NCBI GenBank assembly: GCA_965250245.1
Contig: OZ252296.1
Location: 1,302,001-1,366,000, forward strand
Origin: JABDIP01 sp965250245
GTDB lineage: Bacteria > Pseudomonadota > Alphaproteobacteria > DSM-16000 > Inquilinaceae
Reading direction: 5' to 3'
DNA length: 64,000 nucleotides
Position 1 is the stretch's first letter. Each line of letters opens with the position of its first letter. A program made the position numbers and the translations under genes. Below are positions 1-8,123 of this stretch, one piece after another. The notes below the pieces were generated by a model that searched no databases, was not told where the DNA came from, and saw only the letters and a program-made list of their open reading frames with translations.

Positions 1-963
1 GCCGGCCTTGCTCTCCAGCTCGTGGCGGATGTCGATGTATTCCTGCACGTCGGAGCGGGTCGGCGGCGCGATCTGCATGAAGGTGACCCTGCCGCGATTC
101 TCCGCATAGGTCTCCAGCAGGGTGTGGAACGCCTCCAGGCGCTGCGGCAGCCCCTTGGAATAGTCCAGCCGGTCGACGCCGATGATCATGTCCCGGTCGA
201 TCAGGCTCTCGCGCAGCCGGGAGACCTGGCGCGAGCGGCCGGCGACCACCGCCTGGCGCTCGATGTCGGCGGTCTCGATGCTGATCGGGAAGGCCTCGAC
301 CCGGACCAGGCGGCCGAAAGCGCGGATCAGCCCGTCCTCCAGCACTTCGGCCCGGCCTTCATTGACCAGATAGGAGACGAAGGCGCGCCGGTCGGTGTCG
401 GTCTGGAAGCCGACCACGTCATAGGCGCAGAGAGAGCGGATCATCGCCTCGTGGTTGGGCAGCGAGACCAGGATCTCCGGCACCGGGAACGGCGTGTGCA
501 GGAAGAAGCCCATGCGCTGGCCGCAGCCCATCTGGCGCAGCTGCTCGCCGAACGGGACCAGGTGATAGTCGTGGACCCAGACCATGTCGTCCGGCTCCAG
601 CAGCGGCGCCAGCCGGGTCGCGAACAGGCTGTTGACGCGCAGATAGCCGGCATAGGTGCGTCTGTTGAACTCGGTCAGGTCCAACCGGTAGTGGAACAGC
701 GGCCACAGGGTCGAGTTGGCGAAGCCGTTGTAATACTCCTCGTAGTCGCGCTGCGACAGGTCGATGGTGGCGTAGGTCAGCTTGCCGGATTGGAACAGCT
801 CCGGGGCCGCCTGCGGCGCGCCGACCACCTCGCCGCTCCAGCCGAACCAGATGCCGCCGACCTTCTTCAGCGCCGCCAGCACGGCGACCGCGAGCCCACC
901 GGTGCTCGCCTTGCCCTCGTCGATCGGCGCGACGCGGTTTGAGACGACGATCAGGCGGCTCAT
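1..963 (-). CDS. otsA: Trehalose-6-phosphate synthase (alpha,alpha-trehalose-phosphate synthase), C-terminus beyond window
   Basis: This is a GT20 glycosyltransferase that joins UDP-glucose and glucose-6-phosphate into trehalose-6-phosphate in the cytoplasm. The visible 321 residues begin MSRLIVVSNRVAP and continue with the family landmarks FGWSGEV, VWVHDYHL, FFLHTPFP, VGFQT and IIGVDRLDYSKGLPQR, the last being the sugar-nucleotide-binding stretch. The ATG at 961-963 lies 16 bases after the stop of the upstream GH15 gene, so the two are probably co-transcribed. No otsB is visible, but it may lie beyond base 1. The gene is truncated only by the window edge. Identification by motif is firm. Confidence 0.95.
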   Translation of the reverse strand, partial: MSRLIVVSNRVAPIDEGKASTGGLAVAVLAALKKVGGIWFGWSGEVVGAPQAAPELFQSGKLTYATIDLSQRDYEEYYNGFANSTLWPLFHYRLDLTEFNRRTYAGYLRVNSLFATRLAPLLEPDDMVWVHDYHLVPFGEQLRQMGCGQRMGFFLHTPFPVPEILVSLPNHEAMIRSLCAYDVVGFQTDTDRRAFVSYLVNEGRAEVLEDGLIRAFGRLVRVEAFPISIETADIERQAVVAGRSRQVSRLRESLIDRDMIIGVDRLDYSKGLPQRLEAFHTLLETYAENRGRVTFMQIAPPTRSDVQEYIDIRHELESKAG

Positions 964-979
964 CAGCGCTGCAGGCGGG

Positions 980-2791
980 TCAAAACGCCTCCTCCCATCG
1001 CTTGCTCAGCTTCATGGCGGAGTTGATCAGACCGACCATGGAATAGGTCTGCGGGAAATTGCCCCACAGCTCGCCGGTCTTCGGTTCGATGTCCTCCGAC
1101 AGGAGCCCGACATGGTTGCGGCATTCCAACAGGTGCTCGAACAGCGCCCGCGCCTCCTCGCGCCGGCCGATGGCGGTCAACGCGTCGATGTACCAGAAGG
1201 TGCAGACGGTGAAGGCGGTCTCCGGCTCGCCGAAATCGTCGGCGGCGTGATAGCGGTACAGCAGGTTCTCGCGCCGCAGCCATTTCTCCACCGCCGCGAC
1301 GGTGCCGATGAATTTCGGGTCGTCGGCGGCGATGAAGCCGAGTTCGTGCATCAACAGCAGGGCGGCGTCCATGTCCTTGCCGCCGAAGCTCTCCACGAAG
1401 GTCTCCTGCTCGGCATCGTAGGCCTTCTTCAGGATCGCCGCCTTGATCTTGTCGGCCTCCTTCATCCAGCGCTGTGCCCGGTCGGCGACGCCGAGCCGGC
1501 GGCCGATCTTGGCCAGCCGGTCGCAGGCGGCCCAGCACATCAGCGCGGAGAAGGTGTGCACCCGCTCCCGGGTCCTGAGCTCCCAGAGCCCGGCATCCGG
1601 GGTGTTCCACAGCTTGACGGCCTGTTCGCCCAGGATCTCCAGCCGCTCATAGAGCCGCAGCGTGCCGGGACGCTCCAGCCGCTCGTCGAAGAAGGCCTGG
1701 GCGGAGGACAGGATGACCGCGCCATAGCCGTCATTCTGCACCTGGGTATAGGCCGCGTTGCCGACCCGGACCGGGCCCATGCCGCGATAGCCTGACAGGT
1801 TGTCGCAGGTCCTCTCGCCAAGCTCCTTGTGCAGGGTGATGGTGAACAGCGGGTCGAGATAGCCGTTCTCGGAGTCGGCGACCACGTTGGTGATGTAGTG
1901 GAGGTAGTCCTCCATGGTCTTGGTCGCGCCCAGCCGGTTGAGCGCGTGGACGACGAAGTAGGAATCCCGGAGCCAGCAATAGCGGTAGTCCCAGTTCCGG
2001 CTGGTGTGCGGCGCCTCAGGGATCGAGGTGGTGATCGCCGCGACGATGGCGCCGGTCTCCTCGAAGCTGCACAGCTTCAGGGTGATGGCGGCGCGGATCA
2101 CCGCGTCCTGCCATTCGAAGGGCAGGGCCAGGTAGCGGCAGAACTCGGTCCAGTAGTCGGTGGTGCTGCGCAGGAAATTGTAGGCCGTCTCGGTGATCGA
2201 GGCGGTCAGGCTCTCATCGGCCCCGAACAGCAGGTTGACCGGCGTCTCCAGGATGAACGGCGTCTCCTCGGCGATGTAGGACACCGGCGCGTCGGTCGTC
2301 AGGCGCAAGGCCATGGTCGGCGAGACGTAGCGGATGTGGTTGCTGCCGCGGGTGGTCGTCGGCTCGATCGCGCCATAGTCGAAGCGCGGGCGGAGCCGGA
2401 TGCGGATGCGCGGATTGCCGGACACCGGCTTGATCATGCGGATCAGCGTCAGCGGCCTGTGCATGCGGCCGTAGATGCGGAACCGCGGCGCGAAATCGGT
2501 GATCTCGACCGCCTGGCCCTTGCTGTCGAACAGGGTGGTGACCAGGATCGCGGTGTTGTGCCGATAGCGCTGCTCGGAGCGTTCGAAATCGTCGATCAGC
2601 ACGTCAAAGAAGCCGAACTCGCCATCGAGCCCGCCGTCGGTATGACCGTTCAACAGGCTGCACAGCACCGGATCGCCGTCGAACCGGGGCATGCAGGACC
2701 ACACGATGCGGGCGCGCTGATCGACCAGGGCGGCCTGGGTGCAGTTTCCGATGATCGCGAGGTTGAGGTCGGCGTGCTGCTGGTCGGTCAT
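980..2791 (-). CDS. Glycoside hydrolase family 15 protein (glucoamylase/trehalase type)
   Basis: The 603-residue protein has the GH15 (alpha/alpha)6-barrel pattern: a beta-rich N-terminal domain (about 1-260) and then the catalytic barrel, with NWDYRYCWLRDSYF near residue 265 and a C-terminal EDIEPKTGELWGNFPQ segment that normally carries a catalytic glutamate. Family members hydrolyse terminal alpha-glucosides, and some bacterial ones are trehalases. Position directly upstream of otsA suggests trehalose turnover, but substrate is not readable from sequence. I chose the ATG at 2791 (MTDQQHAD) because homologous sequence begins just after it; an upstream in-frame start would add 26 low-complexity residues. 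No clear signal peptide is seen. The ribosome site is weak. Confidence 0.88.
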   Translation of the reverse strand: MTDQQHADLNLAIIGNCTQAALVDQRARIVWSCMPRFDGDPVLCSLLNGHTDGGLDGEFGFFDVLIDDFERSEQRYRHNTAILVTTLFDSKGQAVEITDFAPRFRIYGRMHRPLTLIRMIKPVSGNPRIRIRLRPRFDYGAIEPTTTRGSNHIRYVSPTMALRLTTDAPVSYIAEETPFILETPVNLLFGADESLTASITETAYNFLRSTTDYWTEFCRYLALPFEWQDAVIRAAITLKLCSFEETGAIVAAITTSIPEAPHTSRNWDYRYCWLRDSYFVVHALNRLGATKTMEDYLHYITNVVADSENGYLDPLFTITLHKELGERTCDNLSGYRGMGPVRVGNAAYTQVQNDGYGAVILSSAQAFFDERLERPGTLRLYERLEILGEQAVKLWNTPDAGLWELRTRERVHTFSALMCWAACDRLAKIGRRLGVADRAQRWMKEADKIKAAILKKAYDAEQETFVESFGGKDMDAALLLMHELGFIAADDPKFIGTVAAVEKWLRRENLLYRYHAADDFGEPETAFTVCTFWYIDALTAIGRREEARALFEHLLECRNHVGLLSEDIEPKTGELWGNFPQTYSMVGLINSAMKLSKRWEEAF

Positions 2792-3054
2792 TCTTCGGTC
2801 GGTGCTGGTCCGGGCGGCGCCGGAGGGGGAACCAAAAATTGGCTGCAGGCGCGCCGGCAACGTTAGCACAGCAATCGGGCACGCCCGAACCCAAACGCGG
2901 GACCGTTGCGCCGCGGCGCATGGCCCGGCCGCGGATGGCGAAAGCGATTACAAAGCGATGGTGCGGTGCACAAGAATAAGGCACAGGCCGCTGAAAAATG
3001 CGACAGAAATTCGGCGAAAAACTCGGTTTTTCAATGGCCTCACGCACTTTCCCC

Positions 3055-3083
3055 TTGCAGGGTTGCCGGTGAATATGCATATT
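3055..3083 (+). promoter_or_regulatory. Candidate sigma70-type promoter of the small RNA
   Basis: TTGCAG at 3055-3060 resembles a -35 box. CATATT at 3078-3083 is 17 bases downstream, and the overlapping TATGCA at 3074-3079 is an alternative -10. The first base-paired nucleotide of the downstream RNA structure is at 3084, so a start near 3083-3090 fits. The boxes are imperfect, so confidence is moderate. Confidence 0.4.
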
Positions 3084-3175
3084 GTGCGGTGCGACATGCA
3101 GTGATCCTGCTGTCGTAGCGCACTTATGGGCGTTTCCTCCCTAAACTTGGGCCGCGACAGCGGCCCAATTTTTTT
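3084..3175 (+). ncRNA. Candidate trans-acting small RNA with anti-Shine-Dalgarno segment
   Basis: There is no credible ORF here, but strong RNA structure. A 5' hairpin is built from three nested stems: GTGCG 3084-3088 with CGCAC 3119-3123; CGACA 3092-3096 with TGTCG 3111-3115; GCAG 3098-3101 with CTGC 3107-3110. It is followed by unpaired sequence containing CCTCCC at 3136-3141, complementary to ribosome-binding sites, and then a 9-bp GC-rich terminator with seven T residues. This layout (hairpin, exposed CCUCCC, intrinsic terminator) is that of Hfq-dependent alphaproteobacterial sRNAs of the alpha-r14/MmgR and alpha-r15/AbcR type. Assignment to a named family is not made. The 5' end is inferred from the stem and promoter. 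Confidence 0.65.
3147..3175 (+). terminator. Intrinsic terminator of the small RNA
   Basis: The perfect 9-bp inverted repeat TTGGGCCGC (3147-3155) / GCGGCCCAA (3160-3168) has a GACA tetraloop and is followed by seven T (3169-3175). It is the strongest rho-independent terminator seen in the window. No protein gene lies upstream on this strand, which is why an sRNA is inferred. Confidence 0.85.
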
Positions 3176-3245
3176 GCCTGGATCGTGGGGCGGCGAGTCC
3201 GGCCGGTGCGGCCCCGGCGGCGACCCGGTTCGGCGTCGCGCTGGC

Positions 3246-4136
3246 CTATCGCGGCGTCAGCCGCTCCGTGTCGATGGCGCCGATCTCGGCGATCAGTCGG
3301 CCCATCTGCTCGGTCAGCGTGGCGATGAACGGCTTCCGCTTCAGCTCGCGCTCATCCATGTAGAGCGCGCGGTTGATCTCGATCTGGATCGCATGCACGC
3401 CGACCCGTGGCCGGCCGTAATGCCGGGTGGTGTAGCCGCCGGCATAGGGCGCGTTGCGGGCGACCACGTAGCCGGCATCGACCAGCCAGGATTCCACCGT
3501 ATCGGTGATGATCGGATCGCAGGCGCTGCCATAGCAGTCGCCCAGCACGAAATCGACCTTGCGGCCCGGGCGCCGCCCGCCGATCCCGCCGCCATTTGAC
3601 GGCATGGAGTGGCAATCCACCAGGATGCAGTACCCGAACCGGCCGACCGCCTCGTCCACGATCCCGTGCAGGGCGGAATGGTAGGGCTGGTAGTAGCGCG
3701 TGACCCGGTCCAGCGCGGCCGAGAAGGACAGCTTGCCGCGATAGATGTTCTGGCCGTGGGCCACGACCTTGGCGATGGTGCCGAGCCCGGCCGCGACCCG
3801 TGGCGAGCGCGTGTTCACATAGTCGGGCAGGGCATCCTCGAACATCTCCGGGTCGAGCTCGAAGGCCTCGCGGTTGGTGTCCAGGAACGCGCGCGGGAAC
3901 AGCGCCTTCAGAAGCGGCGCGCCGTGCTGCGGCCCGCTGCCGAAGATCTCGTCGACATAGCTGTCTTCCGAGCGCCGCAGGGTGCGCGGGTCCAGCCGGG
4001 TCGATTCCAGGAAATCGTCCGGGTAATGCCGGCCGCTGTGGGGCGACGCCAACACCAGTGGCAGCCGCCAATCGCTGGGGGTCAGGACCTCCAGCCCGTT
4101 GTCCAGGCGCGCTTCGCCATTGACCCGACAGTCCAT
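3246..4136 (-). CDS. N-formylglutamate amidohydrolase family protein
   Basis: The 296-residue protein matches the N-formylglutamate amidohydrolase (FGase) family, which cleaves N-formyl-L-glutamate to formate and glutamate, the last step of one histidine degradation route. Visible hallmarks are LVLASPHSGRHYPDDF near residue 27, the RRSEDSYVDEIF segment, FLDTNREAFELD, and the metal-site-like ILVDCHSMPSNGGG near residue 175. The start is the ATG at 4134-4136. No hut genes are adjacent, and a second family member begins at 63341, so the physiological substrate could be another N-acyl amino acid. The family call is secure and the exact substrate is not. Confidence 0.85.
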   Translation of the reverse strand: MDCRVNGEARLDNGLEVLTPSDWRLPLVLASPHSGRHYPDDFLESTRLDPRTLRRSEDSYVDEIFGSGPQHGAPLLKALFPRAFLDTNREAFELDPEMFEDALPDYVNTRSPRVAAGLGTIAKVVAHGQNIYRGKLSFSAALDRVTRYYQPYHSALHGIVDEAVGRFGYCILVDCHSMPSNGGGIGGRRPGRKVDFVLGDCYGSACDPIITDTVESWLVDAGYVVARNAPYAGGYTTRHYGRPRVGVHAIQIEINRALYMDERELKRKPFIATLTEQMGRLIAEIGAIDTERLTPR

Positions 4137-4289
4137 GATAATTTCATAACCCGAAACGGCTTACCTGTCACGGTGGCTCGTGGCCGACCGCACCCACTCA
4201 GATGGGTGCTTGCACATTGCAACGAAAGGTGCGGTGCCTCATGATCGCGTCCGCCGCGACCCGGCAGGGCGCGACGGTCGGAGGAGAGC

Positions 4290-4649
4290 ATGGCGCGGAT
4301 CTTGTTGGCGGAGGACGATGAGTCGATGCGGCGGTTCCTGGCGATGGCGTTGAGCCGCGCCGGGCACGAGGTGCACGACGTCGCCGACGGCGCCGACGCG
4401 CTCACCGCGCTTGCCGATTCCAACTACGAACTGCTGCTGGCCGACATCGTCATGCCCGGCGTCGACGGCATCGAACTGGCGCGCCGCGCCTCGGTGATCG
4501 CGCCGCGCCTGAAGGTCATGTTCATCACCGGATTCGCCGCGATCGCCATGAAGCACCGCAACCAGGGCGGGCAGCAGGCACAAATCCTGTCCAAGCCCTT
4601 TCACCTGCGCGACCTGGTCGACCAGGTCGACCAGCTGCTGCAATCCTGA
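4290..4649 (+). CDS. cpdR: CpdR-type single-domain response regulator
   Basis: This 119-residue protein consists only of a receiver domain. It has the acidic pair D9/D10, phospho-acceptor D52 in LLLADIVMPGVDG, T80 and K102 in LSKPFHL. The MFITGFAA stretch and the SKPFHLRDLV end are the signature of Caulobacter CpdR. In Caulobacter, unphosphorylated CpdR localises ClpXP to the cell pole and primes degradation of cell-cycle proteins, while CckA-ChpT phosphorylation turns it off. The gene stands alone, 78 bases before tRNA-Val. All catalytic residues are intact, so a conserved cell-cycle role is likely. Confidence 0.93.
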   Translation: MARILLAEDDESMRRFLAMALSRAGHEVHDVADGADALTALADSNYELLLADIVMPGVDGIELARRASVIAPRLKVMFITGFAAIAMKHRNQGGQQAQILSKPFHLRDLVDQVDQLLQS

Positions 4650-4727
4650 GGACCGCCGCCGGCCTTGCGCGGGGGCCGGGTTGGTGTTAAACCCCCGCGT
4701 CCCGTGACGGTTCGTCCGTCGCCGGTA

Positions 4728-4802
4728 GGGCGCGTAGCTCAGCGGGAGAGCACTACGTTGACATCGTAGGGGTCACTGGTTCAATCCCAGTCGCGCCCAC
4801 CA
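4728..4802 (+). tRNA. tRNA-Val (anticodon GAC)
   Basis: Acceptor stem GGGCGCG (4728-4734) pairs with CGCGCCC (4792-4798), followed by discriminator A and an encoded CCA (4800-4802). The anticodon stem CTACG/CGTAG (4753-4757/4765-4769) encloses the loop TTGACAT, giving anticodon GAC at 4760-4762. The T arm contains GGTTCAATCCC. The cloverleaf is complete and functional-looking. Confidence 0.97.
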
Positions 4803-4884
4803 TTTTCCGGCATCGTTTCAGCACACAGGGTCTTGAGGATCGGCGATCGCCAGCGGTCGTGTCCGGCCGTTGCGCCGTGTCCGG

Positions 4885-6984
4885 TCAGATCGGGGTGAGG
4901 GCCGGCAGCGGACGCAGCAGGGCGCGCGCCGAGTCGGTGAGATAGACCGCCTGCAACAACCGATGGGGCAAGTGCTCATGGTCCGCCGGGTCGAGCGTTT
5001 CGAGCGCATGGGCGTTTGGGGCCAGGCCGAACTCCTGCAGCCGGGCCGCCAGTCTCCGGATCGTGTCCTGGTTCGTGGAGTCGATCATGCCGCCCAGTTC
5101 GGCGATGCCGAGCAGGCTGTCGGCGGCCTCGGCCAGCATGCGGCGGGTCGGATCGGCGGCGCCCGAACGGCCGAAGCGGCCGGACCCGATGCCGAAGGCG
5201 GCCGCGGCCCCGCGGCCCAGGCGGCGCAGCAGGCTGGCAGGGCGGCCGAGGCCGGCGCCGCGCAGCGGGTCGAGACCGAGATTGTGGCAGCCGGCGTCCG
5301 CGCCGGTCAGGAACAGGGCAAAGGGCTGGAGCTCGAAACGCCGGCGCTCGGGAAGGGCCAGCGCGGCCACCGCCCAGGGGGTCTTCGAGCGCAGGATCTG
5401 CTCGAAACTCCCCGCCGCCGTGCGGATTCCCGCCTCATGCGCCAGGGTGAGCGCGATCCACGCGCCGCGGCCGTCACGCACCGGCCAGACCGTCTCCTGT
5501 GCAATCTCGTCGAAATACGGCATCGCGGCCGATCCGGGCCTCAGCACGACCGGCTGCATGCCGCGCCAGCGCCGGCCGAGGCCGATGGGGAAGCAGTCGT
5601 GGAGATGCGCCTCCAGCGCGGACCAGTCATCGAAGGCGAGCGACCAGTCGGCGACGTCCGGCTCCCGCGTGGTCCAGGGTAAGGCCTCCGCCTTGGTATC
5701 CTTCGACAGGGACAGCCGCCCGTCGGAGGACGCCGCTGCGCCGCGCACCGTCAACATGCCGGTCGATATCCGGTCGAGCGGGCCGGCGCCCCAAAGCGAT
5801 TCCTGTTCGTAGGCGCGGCGCGGGGAGTAGGTGCTGTCATGGGCGTGGGCCCGGGCGCTGCCGGCGCTGTACCAGCGCCCCTCGGCCGGCGCATAGAAAT
5901 AGCCCGTGACGCCGCTGGCGCCGGCGGCTGTCCGCCAGATCCGCGCGCCCATGCCATAGAGGGTGAGATCGCCGACCGGCTGGTATTCCTGGCGGACCTG
6001 TCCACGCAGGGCCTCGGTCCGTTCCGCGTTTCCGGGCGGGTCCTGTTCGGAGCGGAGGGCCTCCACCAGCGCGTAGGCCTCCGCGGCGAGGACGAGATAG
6101 GCCTCCAGATCCAGCGAGAAGTCCCGCTCGCGCTTCTCGCGCACCCGCGCCGCCAAAGTGCGCAGCATCGACGAAAGCCGGGGCAGGGCGTCGGCGCGCG
6201 ATGAGACCGACAGCGCGAACAGTCGCTCCTCGAGCACCAGCGGCGCCTGGTTGAACCCGGCATTCACGCAATCGGCGAGACAGCGGGCCACGTCGTTCAG
6301 GAAGCCCGGGTCGGCGGGCATCGCCGCCGGAGCGTCCGTTTCCGGCGGCGCTTCGTCCCGGATTTCATCATCGGCCAGGTGGCGCCGCCGGACGGCGAGG
6401 ATGGCGGCGGCATGCAGCGCCTTGCGCTTGCTCCGTGGCGCCTTGGAGATCATTCCGGCCAGGCCCTGGCCGGCCAGGAAACGGATCTCTGCTGTGTCCG
6501 AATCCAGCCGGATCACCAGCGCCGCGCCCTCGGTCTCGATGGTCGGCTCGGTCGCCGCGTCACAAAGCTCCGCGGCAGCGCGCATCGTGGCCTTGCCGGC
6601 CCATTTGGTGATCTCGCCGCGGGTCAGCGCGAGGATCTCGGCCAACGGATCGCCGGTGTTGGCCGGCTCCTCGTCCGCCTCCGTGGCGCCATCGTCCGTC
6701 CCGGTCTCGCCATGGCCGCGCAACAGCAACACCGCCGCCAGCCGGTGGCGGCAGACGCCCGGGGCGCGGCAGCTGCAATCGGCGGCGGCCGGCCCGTCCT
6801 TGCCGACCGTCACGGTCTCACCGTCGGCGGTGATGACGGCGCGGCCGTCCTGCTCTTCGGCCAGCGCGACCTTGCCGGCATCCAGGTCCCGTTGCGCCCG
6901 GCGCAGCAGGCCCTTCGACGCCAACGCTGCCAGCGCGGCGTCGTCGAATGCGCTCAGCGCCGCGCGCAGATCGCCGTCGCTCAT
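4885..6984 (-). CDS. SWIM zinc-finger protein (YehQ-like), last gene of the MoxR/VWA operon
   Basis: The 699-residue protein has an N-terminal SWIM zinc finger, with C70-x-C72, then C78-x-H80 in DCSCRAPGVCRH. SWIM fingers bind nucleic acid or protein. The remainder is alpha-rich with no motif I can assign, plus an acidic Asp/Glu linker near residues 90-105. The ATG at 6984 overlaps the VWA stop by the ATGA tetranucleotide, which indicates translational coupling. The gene corresponds by order and domain to E. coli yehQ. The finger may recruit the complex to a nucleic-acid target; that is inference. Confidence 0.85.
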   Translation of the reverse strand: MSDGDLRAALSAFDDAALAALASKGLLRRAQRDLDAGKVALAEEQDGRAVITADGETVTVGKDGPAAADCSCRAPGVCRHRLAAVLLLRGHGETGTDDGATEADEEPANTGDPLAEILALTRGEITKWAGKATMRAAAELCDAATEPTIETEGAALVIRLDSDTAEIRFLAGQGLAGMISKAPRSKRKALHAAAILAVRRRHLADDEIRDEAPPETDAPAAMPADPGFLNDVARCLADCVNAGFNQAPLVLEERLFALSVSSRADALPRLSSMLRTLAARVREKRERDFSLDLEAYLVLAAEAYALVEALRSEQDPPGNAERTEALRGQVRQEYQPVGDLTLYGMGARIWRTAAGASGVTGYFYAPAEGRWYSAGSARAHAHDSTYSPRRAYEQESLWGAGPLDRISTGMLTVRGAAASSDGRLSLSKDTKAEALPWTTREPDVADWSLAFDDWSALEAHLHDCFPIGLGRRWRGMQPVVLRPGSAAMPYFDEIAQETVWPVRDGRGAWIALTLAHEAGIRTAAGSFEQILRSKTPWAVAALALPERRRFELQPFALFLTGADAGCHNLGLDPLRGAGLGRPASLLRRLGRGAAAAFGIGSGRFGRSGAADPTRRMLAEAADSLLGIAELGGMIDSTNQDTIRRLAARLQEFGLAPNAHALETLDPADHEHLPHRLLQAVYLTDSARALLRPLPALTPI

Positions 6985-8123
6985 CGGATGATCTCGCCGA
7001 TCCAGTCGGCGAACTTGTCGGGCGTCAGCGCGGCGATGCGCATGCCGGCGGCCGCCAGGCGCTGGGCGATGCCGTGGTCGTAGCTGGGGGCCGCGTCGGG
7101 ATCGAGCGCGCCGAGACCAAGCAGGGTGACCCGGGATTCGGCCAGCCGGCGCACGCTGGCGAGCAGCGGGGCGACCGGTGCGCCCTCCTCGAAATCGCTC
7201 ACCAGGACGCAGATGGTCCGGCTCGGCTGGGTGACCAGCTGCTCGCAATAGGTCATCGCCTGGCCGATATCGGTGCCACCGCCAAGCTGGATCGACATCA
7301 GCACCTCGACCGGATCGTCGATATGCTCGGTCAGGTCGACCACCGAGGTGTCGAACACGACCAGATGCAGCTTCAGGGACGGCAGCCCGGCCAGGATCGA
7401 CGCCATGACGGCGGAGTAGATCACCGAGTCGAGCATCGAGCCGGACTGGTCGACGCAGAGGATGATGGTCCAGGGCAGGCGCCGACGCATCCGCGAGAAG
7501 AAGCGCAGCCGGTCGGCGATGATGGCTTTGCGCTCGCTGTCGTAGTTCTTCAGGTTCTCCCGGATCGTCGCCCGCCAGTCGAAGTTCTGCATCGCCTTGA
7601 ACTGGCTGCGGCGAAAGCGGTTCGGGGCGCCGGCCAGGGCGCGCGCGACCCGCGGCTTGAGCCGGCGCACGATGTCCTCGACCACCTTGCGGGCCACCTC
7701 GCGGATCTTCTCCTGCACTGCCGGATCGGCCTGTCCCTTGAAGGCGATGATCGATTTCAGCAGATCGCCGTTCGGCTCCAGAGCGCCCAGCACCTTGGGG
7801 TCGTTCAGCAGGCCGTGCATCTGGTAGCGGTCCAGGGCGTGCGACTGGACGGTCTCGAAGACCGATTGCGGGAACAGGTCGCGGACCTCGCCGAGCCAGC
7901 GCAGCGGCGTCAGCTGGGTCGGGTCGAGCGATCCGAAGCGGCTCGGCCCCTTGCTGCGCAGGCCGCGCCCGGCCAGTTCACGGCCATAGAGATAGTCGAG
8001 CGCCCGATCCATGCGCCGGTCGCCGGCGCCGAAACCGCCGCTGTCCAGATGCTCCTCCGCATAGCGGCCGAGCACCAGGCGCCAGCGCCTGAGATGCGGC
8101 GGCTGTGCCGGGCGCCCGCTCAT
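6981..8123 (-). CDS. VWA-domain protein (YehP-like) of the MoxR/VWA operon
   Basis: The 380-residue protein has an alpha-helical N-terminal half and a C-terminal von Willebrand A domain. The metal-ion-dependent adhesion site is complete: DQSGS near residue 226 (DxSxS), GGGTDIGQ near 287, and VLVSDFEEG near 310. MoxR ATPases are typically encoded with VWA proteins that act as substrate adaptors or are remodelled by the ATPase, with the MIDAS metal binding the partner. The start ATG at 8123 overlaps the upstream DUF5682 stop (ATGA), and its own stop overlaps the SWIM start. A longer frame extends upstream, but only as GC-rich read-through. It lacks any signal peptide and is therefore cytoplasmic. 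Confidence 0.88.
   Translation of the reverse strand: MSGRPAQPPHLRRWRLVLGRYAEEHLDSGGFGAGDRRMDRALDYLYGRELAGRGLRSKGPSRFGSLDPTQLTPLRWLGEVRDLFPQSVFETVQSHALDRYQMHGLLNDPKVLGALEPNGDLLKSIIAFKGQADPAVQEKIREVARKVVEDIVRRLKPRVARALAGAPNRFRRSQFKAMQNFDWRATIRENLKNYDSERKAIIADRLRFFSRMRRRLPWTIILCVDQSGSMLDSVIYSAVMASILAGLPSLKLHLVVFDTSVVDLTEHIDDPVEVLMSIQLGGGTDIGQAMTYCEQLVTQPSRTICVLVSDFEEGAPVAPLLASVRRLAESRVTLLGLGALDPDAAPSYDHGIAQRLAAAGMRIAALTPDKFADWIGEIIR

Noticed and set aside
4659..4679. CCGGCC/GGCCGG hairpin after cpdR as a terminator
   Set aside because: Stem of only 6 bp with a 9-base loop and no T-tract; cannot be supported.
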